This document shows, piece by piece, positions 8,507-16,970 of a DNA stretch of 64,000 nt. This stretch comes from Roseibacterium beibuensis (GTDB lineage: Bacteria > Pseudomonadota > Alphaproteobacteria > Rhodobacterales > Rhodobacteraceae), in contig NZ_BAABHW010000004.1 of NCBI RefSeq assembly GCF_039542305.1, positions 186,001 to 250,000 on the forward strand. The letters run 5' to 3'. Each line of letters starts with the position of its first letter. Positions within the stretch are counted from its first letter, which is position 1. A model generated the notes under the pieces. That model ran no database searches. It was not told where the DNA came from and was given only the letters and a program-made list of their open reading frames with translations. The position numbers and the translations under genes are program-made.

Positions 8507-9802
8507 TCAGGACGCAGCGTTCGGCGCATAGCTGGCCGGGTCGACCGTGTCGGGCCGCCCCGCCAGCCCCAGGCGGGAGCGTTCCGGCGCGGTCTCGGCG
8601 ATGACCTTGCCGCGGCGAATGACCTTCAACCGGTTGGGCCGCAGGCGGATCGCCTCGGCCGGGTCGCGGCCCTGCAACAAGACCATGTCGGCATGACAGC
8701 CCGGCGCAAGCCCGTAGCCCTCCAGCCCCATCACGCGGGCGGGTACCTCGGTCACGGCGTCGAACAGAACCGTCTTGTCGACCGCCGATCCCATCTGCGT
8801 GGCGTGCACGGCCATATGCGCCACGTCCAGAAGGTCGCCCGTGCCCATGGAATACCAGGGATCGAGCACGCAATCCTGCCCGAGGGCGACGGGGATGCCA
8901 TGGGCCAGCATCTCGGGGATGCGGGTCAGGCCCCGGCGCTTGGGGTAGGTGTCGTGCCGCCCTTGCAGCATCATGTTGATCAGCGGGTTCGGGATGGCCG
9001 CCATCTCGGCCTCGGCCATCAGCGGCAGCAGCTTGGACACATAGTAATTGTCCATCGAATGCATCGAGGTCAGGTGCGAGCCCGCCACCCGCCCCTGCAA
9101 GCCGAAGCGCACCGTCTGCGCGGCCAGCGTTTCGACATGGCGCGACATCGGGTCGTCCGTCTCGTCGCAATGCATGTCGACGCGCAGCCCACGGTCGGCG
9201 GCGATCCGACACAGCGCCTCGACCGAGGCACGCCCATCCTCCATGGTGCGCTCGAAATGGGGAATGCCGCCCACGACTTCGACGCCCATGTCGAGCGCGC
9301 GCACCAACGCCTCTTCGGCCTCGGGGCAGCGATAAAACCCGTCCTGCGGAAAGGCGACCAGTTGCAGGTCGAGGTAGTCTGCCACGCGCTCGCGTACTTC
9401 GAGCAACGCCTCGACGGTGACCAGTTTCGGGTCGGACACGTCGACATGGCTGCGCACCGCCAAAAGGCCCTTGCTGACGGCAAGGTCGCAATACCGCAGC
9501 GCGCGCTCGACGACCGCCTCGCGCGTCAGGGTCGGGCGCAACTCGCCCCACAGCGCGATGCCTTCCAGCAAGGTGCCCGAGACATTCATGCGCGGCAGGC
9601 CCAGCGACAGGGTCGCATCCATGTGGAAATGCGGATCGACGAAAGGCGGGGAGAGGAGATGGCCCTCTGCCTCGATGACCTCGCGGGCCTCGGCGGTGAT
9701 TCCCGGTTCGACCGCTTCGATCCGCGCGCCGCGGATCGCGATATCCTGGTTCACCCGCCCGTCCGGCAGGTTTGCCCCGCGGATCAAAAGATCAAACGTC
9801 AT
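8507..9802 (-). CDS. codA: Cytosine deaminase-type amidohydrolase
   Basis: A 431-residue metal-dependent hydrolase of the CodA branch, which would deaminate cytosine (or a related pyrimidine or triazine) to the keto form. Metal and catalytic positions of the fold can be read in order: DPHFHMD near 56-62, MHCDETDD near 195-202, SHLTSMHS near 226-233, and the Asp in GQDCVLDPW near 292-300. The start at 9802 (MTFDLLIRGA) gives the normal N-terminal small beta domain. The longer frame adds 44 residues with no family match. Its position before a nucleoside-type importer supports pyrimidine salvage, but isoguanine or another aminoheterocycle is also possible. Confidence 0.75.
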   Translation of the reverse strand: MTFDLLIRGANLPDGRVNQDIAIRGARIEAVEPGITAEAREVIEAEGHLLSPPFVDPHFHMDATLSLGLPRMNVSGTLLEGIALWGELRPTLTREAVVERALRYCDLAVSKGLLAVRSHVDVSDPKLVTVEALLEVRERVADYLDLQLVAFPQDGFYRCPEAEEALVRALDMGVEVVGGIPHFERTMEDGRASVEALCRIAADRGLRVDMHCDETDDPMSRHVETLAAQTVRFGLQGRVAGSHLTSMHSMDNYYVSKLLPLMAEAEMAAIPNPLINMMLQGRHDTYPKRRGLTRIPEMLAHGIPVALGQDCVLDPWYSMGTGDLLDVAHMAVHATQMGSAVDKTVLFDAVTEVPARVMGLEGYGLAPGCHADMVLLQGRDPAEAIRLRPNRLKVIRRGKVIAETAPERSRLGLAGRPDTVDPASYAPNAAS

Positions 9803-10040
9803 CTTGCCGTCACCCTGTTCTTTTCGTGCCGTATGCGCGGCCCCTGTCGCCCCAGCCATCTGCCTGCCCGGGGTCGAATACGTGTCCCAGTCGCGCGCGG
9901 AGTTCCAGGCGGAAAACTTCATGCCGGACCGCAACCTCGACCTGTTTTTCTACTGGGCCTTTTCGGGCCCTGTCCCGGACTGATCCAACATCGACCCGGC
10001 CATTGGCTCGGCTGCGATTGCATTACACTGAGGGAAGGTT
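9803..10040. other. Intergenic stretch between codA-like gene and tRNA
   Basis: 238 bases without a gene I can support. It should hold the promoter of the codA-like gene. A plus-strand frame ending at 9983 (tail NLDLFFYWAFSGPVPD) has no recognisable family and no good start. I see no clear riboswitch or terminator. Confidence 0.4.
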
Positions 10041-10117
10041 TGGTAGCGGAGGAGGGACTTGAACCCCCGACACGCGGATTATGATTCCGCTGCTCTAACC
10101 AACTGAGCTACTCCGCC
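10041..10117 (-). tRNA. tRNA-Met (anticodon CAU), probably the elongator
   Basis: On the minus strand a 77-base cloverleaf with an encoded CCA end is readable. The acceptor is GGCGGAG/CTCCGCT (first pair a G-U), and the D arm includes GCTCAGTTGGTTAGAGC. The anticodon stem GCGGA/TCCGC encloses the loop ATCATAA with anticodon CAT, and the T arm is GGGGG-TTCAAGT-CCCTC. The initiator is unlikely because the anticodon stem lacks three G-C pairs next to the loop. A lysidine-modified tRNA-Ile with CAU cannot be fully excluded by eye. Confidence 0.93.
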
Positions 10118-10176
10118 GAAGCCGGGGAGGGAGGTATGCCAACCTCTTCCGCCCGTCAACCGCAAAATCGCACGTC

Positions 10177-10590
10177 TCAGCGGGTCGAAACACGGGCCGC
10201 CGTGACCTCGACCTCGACCTTGAACTCGGGGCGGGTAAAGCCCGAGACGATTACCAGCGTCGAGGCCGGCAGGCGGGACAGACCGGCGCACCAGCGATCC
10301 CGCACCGACATGTAGCCCGCCATGAACGCCCGGTCGGTGACGAAGGCATTGATGCGAACCGTGTCGGACCGGGCGAACCCGGCCTCGGACAGGATCGCGT
10401 CGATCGCCGCGAAGCAAAGCTCGGCCTGCGCCTCGGGGCTTTCGGGGATCACGTCATCGGGCGAGATGCCCAACTGACCCGAGGTGAAGACCCACTCGGC
10501 ATCCTTCGGCACATACGTTCCATGCGCGTAGGCGGCAAAGGGCGGGCGGATGGCGGATGGGGTCAGGGCGCGCAGGGGCATGTCGGTCAT
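10177..10590 (-). CDS. RidA/YjgF-family protein
   Basis: A 137-residue member of the RidA superfamily. Several of these hydrolyse reactive enamine/imine intermediates such as 2-aminoacrylate, and some act in pyrimidine or amino-sugar breakdown. Recognisable features are PPFAAYAHGTYVP, VFTSGQLGISPDD, a helix with AIDAILSEAGF, and a C-terminal strand FTRPEFKVEVEVTAA. The start is either 10590 or the in-frame ATG at 10581; AGGA lies close to the first. It is divergent from the ABC/amidohydrolase operon beginning at 10844 and shares a 253-base regulatory region with it. Its job may therefore be to clean up an intermediate of that pathway (inference). Confidence 0.8.
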   Translation of the reverse strand: MTDMPLRALTPSAIRPPFAAYAHGTYVPKDAEWVFTSGQLGISPDDVIPESPEAQAELCFAAIDAILSEAGFARSDTVRINAFVTDRAFMAGYMSVRDRWCAGLSRLPASTLVIVSGFTRPEFKVEVEVTAARVSTR

Positions 10591-10843
10591 CTTTCCTGTC
10601 TTCACGTGTAGGGCTGTTCGGGGCCGACCGTTCCCGTCCCGACCGCGATCTTCCAGATTCGTTGCAATACGCCTCGTCACGATGCACAATTTAGAGGCAT
10701 TCCAAATGGCGCCGCCGGAAAAACATGCAGCACGGCGGAAGTTCTTCGGGTCGCCCTGTGTGTCGGGCTTCCCTGCCCGCGCGGCGATCATAGGCTCGGG
10801 CCGGTTCCACCAGACCCATAACCACCTCGGGGAGATCTTGATC

Positions 10844-11839
10844 ATGCTTCGCACTTCTCTTTTCGCGCTGACCGCCGGGCTTATGGCAAGCACCGCCGTC
10901 GCGCAGGACCTGACCCAGGTCACCTTCGGGACCAACTGGCTGGCGCAAGCCGAGCATGGCGGGTTCTACCAGGCCGTGGCCGATGGCACCTACGCGGAAT
11001 GCGGCCTCGAGGTCGAGATCGTGCCGGGCGGCCCACAGGTAAACAACCGCGCGCTGATGCTTGCCGGCCGCCTGCAATTCCACATGGGCGGCGACATGCT
11101 GCAGGCCTTCAACGCCGTGAGCGAAGACATCCCGGTCGTCGCCGTGGCCGCCATTTTCCAGAAACACCCGCAGGTCATCATCGCGCACCCCGGCGCGGCC
11201 GAAAGCTTCGAAGACCTGCGTGACCTGACCCTGCTGATCGGGGATAACGGGTTTGCCAGCTACTACCAGTGGATGATCGCGGCTTACGGCTTCACCGCCG
11301 AGCAGCGTGTGCCCTACACGTTCAACCCGGCCCCCTTCCTTGCCGACGACACCGTGGGCATGCAGGGCTACCTGTCTTCTGAGCCGTATCTGGTGGAACG
11401 CGAGGCCGGCTTCACGCCCGAGATCTTCCTGATCGCGGACGCGGGTTATGCCAGCTACGCGACCACGATCGAAACCATGCAACAGACGATCGATGAAAGC
11501 CCCGAGGTCGTGGCTTGCTTCGTCAACGGCTCGATCCTGGGTTGGTACAACTACCTTTACGGCGACAATGCCGCGGCCAACGAACTGATCCTGGCCGACA
11601 ACCCCGACATGACGCAGGACAAGATCGATTACGCCATCGCGGCGATGATCGATAACGGCATCGTCGACTCGGGCGACACGCTGGAGTTGGGCATCGGCGC
11701 GATGACGGACGAGGTGATCGGCGGCTTCTACGAGGACATGGTCGAAGCCGGCGTGCTGGATGAAGGCGTCGATTGGCAGGCCTCCTACACCACGCAATTC
11801 GTGAACCAGGGTCTCGGCCTCGACCTGCGTCCGCAGTGA
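10844..11839 (+). CDS. NMT1/THI5-like ABC transporter substrate-binding protein
   Basis: A 331-residue periplasmic binding protein with a Sec signal peptide (MLRTSLFALTAGLMASTAVAQ, cleaved after AVA). The mature start VTFGTNWLAQAEHGGFYQAV is the classic NMT1/ThiY opening, in which a pyrimidine-like or sulfonate-like ligand is bound between two lobes. GGGGAGA stands 8 bases before the ATG. It is the first gene of an eight-gene rightward operon with its ATPase and permease and several redox enzymes. The ligand is probably an N-heterocycle because of the deaminase-like gene downstream. No TPP-riboswitch motifs appear upstream, which speaks against a simple thiamine-precursor role. Confidence 0.85.
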   Translation: MLRTSLFALTAGLMASTAVAQDLTQVTFGTNWLAQAEHGGFYQAVADGTYAECGLEVEIVPGGPQVNNRALMLAGRLQFHMGGDMLQAFNAVSEDIPVVAVAAIFQKHPQVIIAHPGAAESFEDLRDLTLLIGDNGFASYYQWMIAAYGFTAEQRVPYTFNPAPFLADDTVGMQGYLSSEPYLVEREAGFTPEIFLIADAGYASYATTIETMQQTIDESPEVVACFVNGSILGWYNYLYGDNAAANELILADNPDMTQDKIDYAIAAMIDNGIVDSGDTLELGIGAMTDEVIGGFYEDMVEAGVLDEGVDWQASYTTQFVNQGLGLDLRPQ

Positions 11840-11901
11840 TCTGAAAAACCAGCGCCCGGACCGTTCTGCGGTCCGGGTCACGTCTTGTACAGGAAACCGC
11901 G

Positions 11902-12696
11902 ATGGCCGTCCGACATTCCGACACCCTGCCGCTTGGGCAGCGTCCGCCGCTGCTGCGCCTGAGCCATGTGGACAAGGTGTTCAGCGGCGATGTTGTGGCG
12001 CTGAAGGACATGAACCTGACGGTGAACCAGGGCGATTTCATCTCGCTGCTTGGTCCCTCGGGCTGCGGAAAATCGACGGCCCTGCGCATCATCTCGGACC
12101 TGATGCACCCCACGCGCGGCAAGGTGGAGTGGGAAGGCGATCACGGGCGCGGGGACCTTGGCGTGGTGTTCCAGGAACCCACGCTCATGCCCTGGGCGAC
12201 CGTGGCGCAGAATGTCTGGCTGCCCTTCCGCCTTGCCGGGAAAAGCTATGCCGAGGTGAAGGACGACGTGCTGGAGGTGCTGCGCCTCGTCGGCCTTGAG
12301 AAATTCCTCAATTCCTATCCGCGCGAATTGTCGGGCGGGATGAAGATGCGCGTCTCGATCGCGCGGGCCATCGTGACGAACCCGCGCCTGATCCTGATGG
12401 ACGAACCCTTTGCCGCGCTGGACGAGATCACGCGCCACAAGCTGAACAACGATCTGCTGGAGTTGAAGGCCAAGATCGGCTGCACCGTCATCTTCGTCAC
12501 GCACTCGGTCTTCGAGTCCGTCTTCCTGTCGGACCGGATCGTCGTGATGGCCGCGCGCCCGGGGCGGGTCATGGCCGAGTTGGAGGTCGACACCCCCTAC
12601 CCGCGCGGCGAGGATTTCCGCACATCGCCGGAATACGCGGCCCATGCCCGCGAAGCCTCGGCCGCGTTGAAGGAAGCGATGGGAGAACCCGCATGA
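11902..12696 (+). CDS. ABC transporter ATPase (nitrate/sulfonate/thiamine-precursor class)
   Basis: A 264-residue single-domain ATPase. The Walker A is GPSGCGKST near 51-59, the Q loop is VVFQEPTLMPW, the signature is LSGGMKMRVSIARA, the Walker B is LILMDEPFAALDE, and the H loop is VIFVTHS. These are typical of SsuB/TauB/ThiZ-type importers that work with NMT1 binding proteins. The signature has MKMR where MRQR is usual, a small and probably tolerated change. It overlaps the permease gene by ATGA. Confidence 0.88.
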   Translation: MAVRHSDTLPLGQRPPLLRLSHVDKVFSGDVVALKDMNLTVNQGDFISLLGPSGCGKSTALRIISDLMHPTRGKVEWEGDHGRGDLGVVFQEPTLMPWATVAQNVWLPFRLAGKSYAEVKDDVLEVLRLVGLEKFLNSYPRELSGGMKMRVSIARAIVTNPRLILMDEPFAALDEITRHKLNNDLLELKAKIGCTVIFVTHSVFESVFLSDRIVVMAARPGRVMAELEVDTPYPRGEDFRTSPEYAAHAREASAALKEAMGEPA

Positions 12697-13565
12697 GCCT
12701 TGCCGAGAACAGCCCGGCGCGGGCCACGGCCACGCCCGAAACGGTGGATGCCGACGAGGCGCGGCGCCAGCGCGCTGCCCGGATCGAGCGCATCGCGAAA
12801 TGGACCCTGCCGGTCATCATCATGGCGTTGTCCATCTTCGGATGGGGCTGGGTCGTCACCGCCAACGAGATCCCGCATTACATCCTGCCGGGGCCGGACC
12901 GTGTCTGGGCCAGCCTGACGGGTGACTGGGGCATGCTGATCGAAGCCGCCTACCTGACAGGGTGGATCACGCTGCTGGCGCTGATCCTGGCCGTGATCGG
13001 GGGGGCGGGCCTTGCCATCCTGTTCAACCAGTCGAAGATGCTGGAACTCAGCTTTTACCCCTATGCCGTGATCCTGCAGGTCACGCCCGTTGTCTCGATC
13101 GCGCCGCTGATCTTCATCTATGTCGACAGCAAGGTGGCGGGAATGCTGCTCTGCGCATGGATCGTGGCGTTCTTCCCGGTGCTAAGCTCGACCACGCTGG
13201 GTCTGAACAGCGTCGATCACAACCTGCGCGACCTGTTCCGGATCTACGGCGCCACGCGCTGGCAAAAGCTGCGCTACCTGCAACTGCCTTCGGCCCTGCC
13301 CTATTTCCTCGGCGGTCTGAAGATCGCCGGCGGCCTGTCTCTGATCGGGGCGGTGGTGGCCGAACTGGTCGCAGGCACCGGCGGGATCGGGTCGGGCCTT
13401 GCCTTCCGCATCCAGGAGGCGGGCTACCGCCTCAATATCGCGCGCATGTTCGCGGCCCTCGCCATGGTGGCCGCGATGGGCGTCTTCATCTTTGCCGCGC
13501 TGTCGATCCTGTCGCATCTGCTGCTCAGGAAATGGCACGAAAGCGCGCTGACACGGGAGCATTAG
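12693..13565 (+). CDS. ABC transporter permease (SsuC/ThiX class)
   Basis: A 290-residue inner-membrane permease. An N-terminal cytoplasmic stretch of about 35 residues is followed by roughly six hydrophobic helices. The EAA-type coupling loop near 174-198 reads DLFRIYGATRWQKLRYLQLP and precedes SALPYFLGGLKIAGG. LILPGPDRVW-type wording (YILPGPDRVWASL) early on is also typical of this class. It follows the ATPase with an ATGA overlap, and its stop abuts the GTG start of the amidohydrolase gene. The operon is therefore continuous. Confidence 0.88.
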   Translation: MSLAENSPARATATPETVDADEARRQRAARIERIAKWTLPVIIMALSIFGWGWVVTANEIPHYILPGPDRVWASLTGDWGMLIEAAYLTGWITLLALILAVIGGAGLAILFNQSKMLELSFYPYAVILQVTPVVSIAPLIFIYVDSKVAGMLLCAWIVAFFPVLSSTTLGLNSVDHNLRDLFRIYGATRWQKLRYLQLPSALPYFLGGLKIAGGLSLIGAVVAELVAGTGGIGSGLAFRIQEAGYRLNIARMFAALAMVAAMGVFIFAALSILSHLLLRKWHESALTREH

Positions 13566-14843
13566 GTGGATTTCACGGCACTTCCCAAGGGCGATTTCAC
13601 GCTGGCCAATGTCACGGTCCCTGCCTGCCTGATCGGGCAGGAGGGCGATCTTCTGCGCACCGATCTGGGCGTGAAGGACGGGATGATCGCAGCGCCCGGC
13701 GCCATCGCCGTGGACATGAAAGGCGCGATGGTGTTCCCGGCCTTCGTCGACATGCACACCCATCTGGACAAGGGCCATATCTGGGGGCGCGCGCCGAACC
13801 CGGACGGGTCTTTCATGGGGGCGCTGGAAACCGTGGGCGCGGACCGCGCCGCCAACTGGTCGGCCGAGGATGTGCGCCGTCGGATGGAGTTTTCGCTGCG
13901 CTGCGCCCATGCGCATGGCACGCGGGCGATCCGCACGCATCTCGACTCGAGCCCACCGCAATATTCCATCAGCTTCCCCATCTTCCGCGAGTTGCAGGCG
14001 GATTGGGCCGGGCGGATCGAGTTGCAGGCGGCGAACCTGATCCATTCGGGTCTGGGCGGGCTGGACGGCCCCCTGCCCGAGATCGCCGCAGAGGTGGGCA
14101 AGACCCGTGGCGGTGTCCTCGGCCTTGTCACCAACCCGTCGGATGACCTGGCGGATGTGCTGCGCGACTTCTTCTCGCTGGCCGAGAAACACGGCGTGCC
14201 GACCGATTTCCACGTCGACGAGACGATGGATGCCAGCGTCGAGACCCTGCGCACCATCGCCGAGGTGGTGATCGAAACGGGGTTCCAGGGCGGGGTCGTC
14301 GTCGGCCATTGCTGCTCGCTGAGCGTGCAGGACGAGGCCCGCGCCATGGACACGCTGGACCTGGTCGCCAAGGCCGGTATCGACGTGGTCAGCCTGCCGA
14401 TGTGCAACCTGTATTTGCAGGACCGCACGCCCGAGGGCACGGTTCGCACGCCGCGCCGCCGGGGGGTTACCCTCGTCCACGAAATGCGGGCGCGCGGCAT
14501 CCGGGTCAGTTTCTCCAGCGACAACACGCGCGATCCCTTCTACGCCTATGGCGACATGGACATGATCGAGGTGATGCGCGAGGCGACCCGCATTGGCCAT
14601 CTCGACCACTCCCGCGCCGATTGGGTCACCAGCTTCCTGACCGACCCGGCGGCCACCTGCGGCTTCGACGCGCCATCGCTGGAGGTGGGCGCCCCCGCCG
14701 ACCTGGTGATCTGCCGCGCCCGCAGCTGGACCGAGCTTTTCGCCCGCCCGCAGGCCGACCGCATCGTCCTGCGCGAGGGGCGCCAGATCGACCGCACGCT
14801 TCCCGACTATTCCGAGTTGGATGATTTGATGGAGTCCGCATGA
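13566..14843 (+). CDS. Cytosine-deaminase-like amidohydrolase
   Basis: A 425-residue amidohydrolase, start GTG immediately after the permease stop. Metal-site motifs are DMHTHLDKGHIWG near 58-70, FHVDETMD near 215-222, GHCCSLS near 246-252, and the catalytic Asp in SSDNTRDPFYAYG near 317-329. HxHLDKxH and the SSDNxRDPF loop are typical of cytosine deaminase and its relatives, which deaminate or hydrolyse aminated N-heterocycles. It differs clearly from the codA-like protein at 8507, for example GHCCSLS against SHLTSMHS. The two probably act on different substrates. Overlaps the FAD oxidase gene by ATGA. Confidence 0.78.
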   Translation: MDFTALPKGDFTLANVTVPACLIGQEGDLLRTDLGVKDGMIAAPGAIAVDMKGAMVFPAFVDMHTHLDKGHIWGRAPNPDGSFMGALETVGADRAANWSAEDVRRRMEFSLRCAHAHGTRAIRTHLDSSPPQYSISFPIFRELQADWAGRIELQAANLIHSGLGGLDGPLPEIAAEVGKTRGGVLGLVTNPSDDLADVLRDFFSLAEKHGVPTDFHVDETMDASVETLRTIAEVVIETGFQGGVVVGHCCSLSVQDEARAMDTLDLVAKAGIDVVSLPMCNLYLQDRTPEGTVRTPRRRGVTLVHEMRARGIRVSFSSDNTRDPFYAYGDMDMIEVMREATRIGHLDHSRADWVTSFLTDPAATCGFDAPSLEVGAPADLVICRARSWTELFARPQADRIVLREGRQIDRTLPDYSELDDLMESA

Positions 14844-16258
14844 GCACGCCGAACATCGCCGCAGCCAAGGCCGCCCTGTCCCATATCGAGCAGGACGAGA
14901 ACCCCGCGACCATCCGGTCGAAAAGCCGGGACTTCTTCTGGTACTCGCCGGTGCTGAAGGAAAAGATGGACCACCTCGAGGCGGATTTCGTGGTGAACCC
15001 GAAATCCGAGGAGGAGGTGATCGAGATCCTGCGGGTCTGCTACGCCCATGACGTGCCGGTGACGACGCGCGGCGCGGGCACCGGCAATTACGGACAGGCC
15101 ATGCCGATGCGTGGCGGCTGCGTCATGCATATGAAGAACATGGCCAGCGTGAAGGAAATCGCGCCGGGCCGCGTGGTGACAGAACCCGGTATCGTGGTGA
15201 AAGAGCTCGACGCGCAAACCCGTGCCCATTCGGGGCAGGAATTGCGCATGATGCCCTCGACCTTCGCGACGGCGACGATCGGCGGGTTCGTTGCGGGCGG
15301 ATCGGGCGGGATCGGCTCCTGCACCTGGGGCGCGCTGCGCGATTTCGGCAACATTATCCGGCTGCGCGTGGTCACGATGGAGGAAGAGCCGCGCGTGGTC
15401 GAACTGACGGGCGATGAACTCCCGCGTGTGAGCCATGCCTTCGGCACCAACGGCATCATCACGGAAATCGAGATGCCGCTGGCCCCGGCCTATGACTGGA
15501 CGGAACTGCTGGTGGCCTTCGACGATTTCCCCGACGCCGCGAAATTCGCCGAGGGCGTGGCCAACCAGGACGGCATCCTGATCAAGCTGGCCACCGTGAT
15601 CGAGGCGCCCATCGGAAAAAGTTATTTCCAGCGCATCGCGCCGCATGTCGAGGAGGGCACCAATCTCGTGATCCTGCTGGTCGCGCCGCATTCGGTCGAA
15701 GGGCTCAAGACCTTCATGGAGGCCGAAGAGGTGCCGGGCGCGATCATCTACGACTCCACCGACAATGACTGGCCAAGGACGCCCGGCGCGCTGGCGGAAT
15801 ACACGTGGAACCATACCACGCTGCGCGCCCTGAAGGTCGATCCGTCGATCACCTATTTGCAGGTGCGCTACCGCTATCCCGACCACATGGAGCTGGTGGA
15901 AAAGGTGCGCGCCGAATTCGGGGCCGAGGTTCTCCAGCACCTCGAAGTGATGCGCGAGAACGGCAAGGTGATGTTCGCGGGCCTGCCCATCGTGGCCTTT
16001 TCCACGCCGGAGCGGCTGGAAGAGATCATCCGCATCCACGAAGAGATGGGGTGCATGATCTTCAACCCGCATCGCTACACGCTGGAGGAAGGCGGGCGGC
16101 AATCGACCGACGCGCGGCAGTTGAACTTCAAGCGCGAGGCGGATCCGAAGGGATTGCTGAACCCCGGCAAGATGATCGCCTGGGACGATCCCGATTTCGA
16201 CTATGCGACGATGTATGACTATCCGGCGATGACCCCGAAACCGGAGGCCGCGGAGTGA
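14840..16258 (+). CDS. FAD-binding oxidoreductase (PCMH/VAO type, GlcD-like)
   Basis: A 472-residue flavoprotein. Its FAD-binding PCMH domain covers about residues 45-225 and includes TTRGAGTGNYGQAMPMRGG, which forms the pyrophosphate loop, and TIGGFVAGGSGGIGS. A C-terminal cap ends in PKGLLNPGKMIAW, the closing motif of the GlcD/lactate-dehydrogenase group. No iron-sulfur cysteine motif is visible. Such enzymes oxidise hydroxy acids, amines or ring carbons and pass electrons to oxygen, quinone or a partner. Here it most likely oxidises the product of the amidohydrolase. Substrate not readable. Confidence 0.8.
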   Translation: MSTPNIAAAKAALSHIEQDENPATIRSKSRDFFWYSPVLKEKMDHLEADFVVNPKSEEEVIEILRVCYAHDVPVTTRGAGTGNYGQAMPMRGGCVMHMKNMASVKEIAPGRVVTEPGIVVKELDAQTRAHSGQELRMMPSTFATATIGGFVAGGSGGIGSCTWGALRDFGNIIRLRVVTMEEEPRVVELTGDELPRVSHAFGTNGIITEIEMPLAPAYDWTELLVAFDDFPDAAKFAEGVANQDGILIKLATVIEAPIGKSYFQRIAPHVEEGTNLVILLVAPHSVEGLKTFMEAEEVPGAIIYDSTDNDWPRTPGALAEYTWNHTTLRALKVDPSITYLQVRYRYPDHMELVEKVRAEFGAEVLQHLEVMRENGKVMFAGLPIVAFSTPERLEEIIRIHEEMGCMIFNPHRYTLEEGGRQSTDARQLNFKREADPKGLLNPGKMIAWDDPDFDYATMYDYPAMTPKPEAAE

Positions 16259-16326
16259 GAGAGATCTCTGCGCTGTCGGGAGCCGACCATTTCCTGGTCT
16301 GGATCGACGCCTTCGGCGCCGACCCG

Positions 16327-16380
16327 GCGGGGGGCGCTGCCCCCCGCACCCCCCGGAGTTTTAATTGCCAAGATGAAGGG
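16327..16380 (+). repeat. GC-hairpin repeat of REP type inside the catabolic operon (copy 2)
   Basis: A perfect 9-bp stem (GCGGGGGGC at 16327-16335 and GCCCCCCGC at 16339-16347, loop GCT) is followed by ACCCCCCGGAG, a T-rich stretch (TTTTAATT) and AAGATGAA. It fills most of the 130-base gap between the FAD oxidase and the first flavodoxin-fold gene. It could act as a partial terminator or mRNA stabiliser that sets the ratio of upstream to downstream products. Similar elements are widespread in roseobacters. Confidence 0.6.
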
Positions 16381-16388
16381 GAAACCGG

Positions 16389-16970
16389 GTGAGCAGGGCG
16401 CTTGTATTGTTCGCACACCCCTGCCCCGAGAGTTTCTCGGCCGCGCTGCACGGCACGGTCGTGGAGAAACTGGCGGCAAGCGGCTGGGAGGTCGATGATT
16501 GCGACCTGAATGCCGAGGGGTTCAACCCCGTCCTGACCGAGGCCGAGCGGCGCGGCTACCATGACGAGCCGGACAATCTTGGACCGGTGGCCGAGTATGT
16601 CGAACGCCTGCGGGCCGCGGACGCGATGGTCATGGTCTTCCCGGTCTGGAATTTCGGCTACCCGGCGATCCTGAAAGGCTTTCTCGACCGGGTGTTCCTG
16701 CCCGGCGTGTCCTTCAAGCTGGTCGATGGCAAGGTGAAACCGAACCTCACCCATATCCGCAAGCTGGCGGCGGTGACGACCTATGGCGGCGCGCGGACGC
16801 GGGCGCTCTTGGTCGGCGACCCGCCCCGGAAATGCGTGACGCGGGCGGTCTGGCATGTCTGCCGGCCCGAGAAGATGCGGTACCTTGCGCTCTACGACAT
16901 GAACCGGGCCAGCGACGCAAAACGCGCGAATTTCCTGTCACGAGTAGGCCGAGAGATGGAGAGTTTCTGA
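16389..16970 (+). CDS. Flavodoxin-fold NAD(P)H oxidoreductase (NQO/MdaB-like), first copy
   Basis: A 193-residue protein starting with GTG. The opening strand-loop ALVLFAHPCPESFSAAL is the FMN/FAD phosphate site of the Flavodoxin_2 family. VMVFPVWNFGYPAILKGFLD (about 80-99) is the characteristic second loop. Members reduce quinones or supply reduced flavin. It is followed with a one-base overlap (TGATG) by a paralogue of similar length. Tandem copies suggest two subunits or two partners in one redox pathway, perhaps serving the neighbouring FAD oxidase. That is inference. Confidence 0.75.
   Translation: MSRALVLFAHPCPESFSAALHGTVVEKLAASGWEVDDCDLNAEGFNPVLTEAERRGYHDEPDNLGPVAEYVERLRAADAMVMVFPVWNFGYPAILKGFLDRVFLPGVSFKLVDGKVKPNLTHIRKLAAVTTYGGARTRALLVGDPPRKCVTRAVWHVCRPEKMRYLALYDMNRASDAKRANFLSRVGREMESF

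Noticed and set aside
5649..8531. 960-codon plus-strand open frame
   Set aside because: Antisense to the BMP-type ABC genes, all of which have intact family motifs on the minus strand.
9417..9983. Plus-strand frame with tail RNLDLFFYWAFSGPVPD
   Set aside because: Most of it is antisense to the codA-like gene, no Shine-Dalgarno, no family resemblance.
8351..10084. 577-codon plus-strand frame ending EEGLEPPTRGL
   Set aside because: The ending is the usual false peptide produced by reading across a reversed tRNA gene (here tRNA-Met); the rest is antisense to the codA-like gene.
10591..10843. Possible TPP riboswitch before the NMT1-type operon
   Set aside because: None of the conserved CTGAGA, ACCC or CTGATCTGGATAATGCCAG-like words is present.
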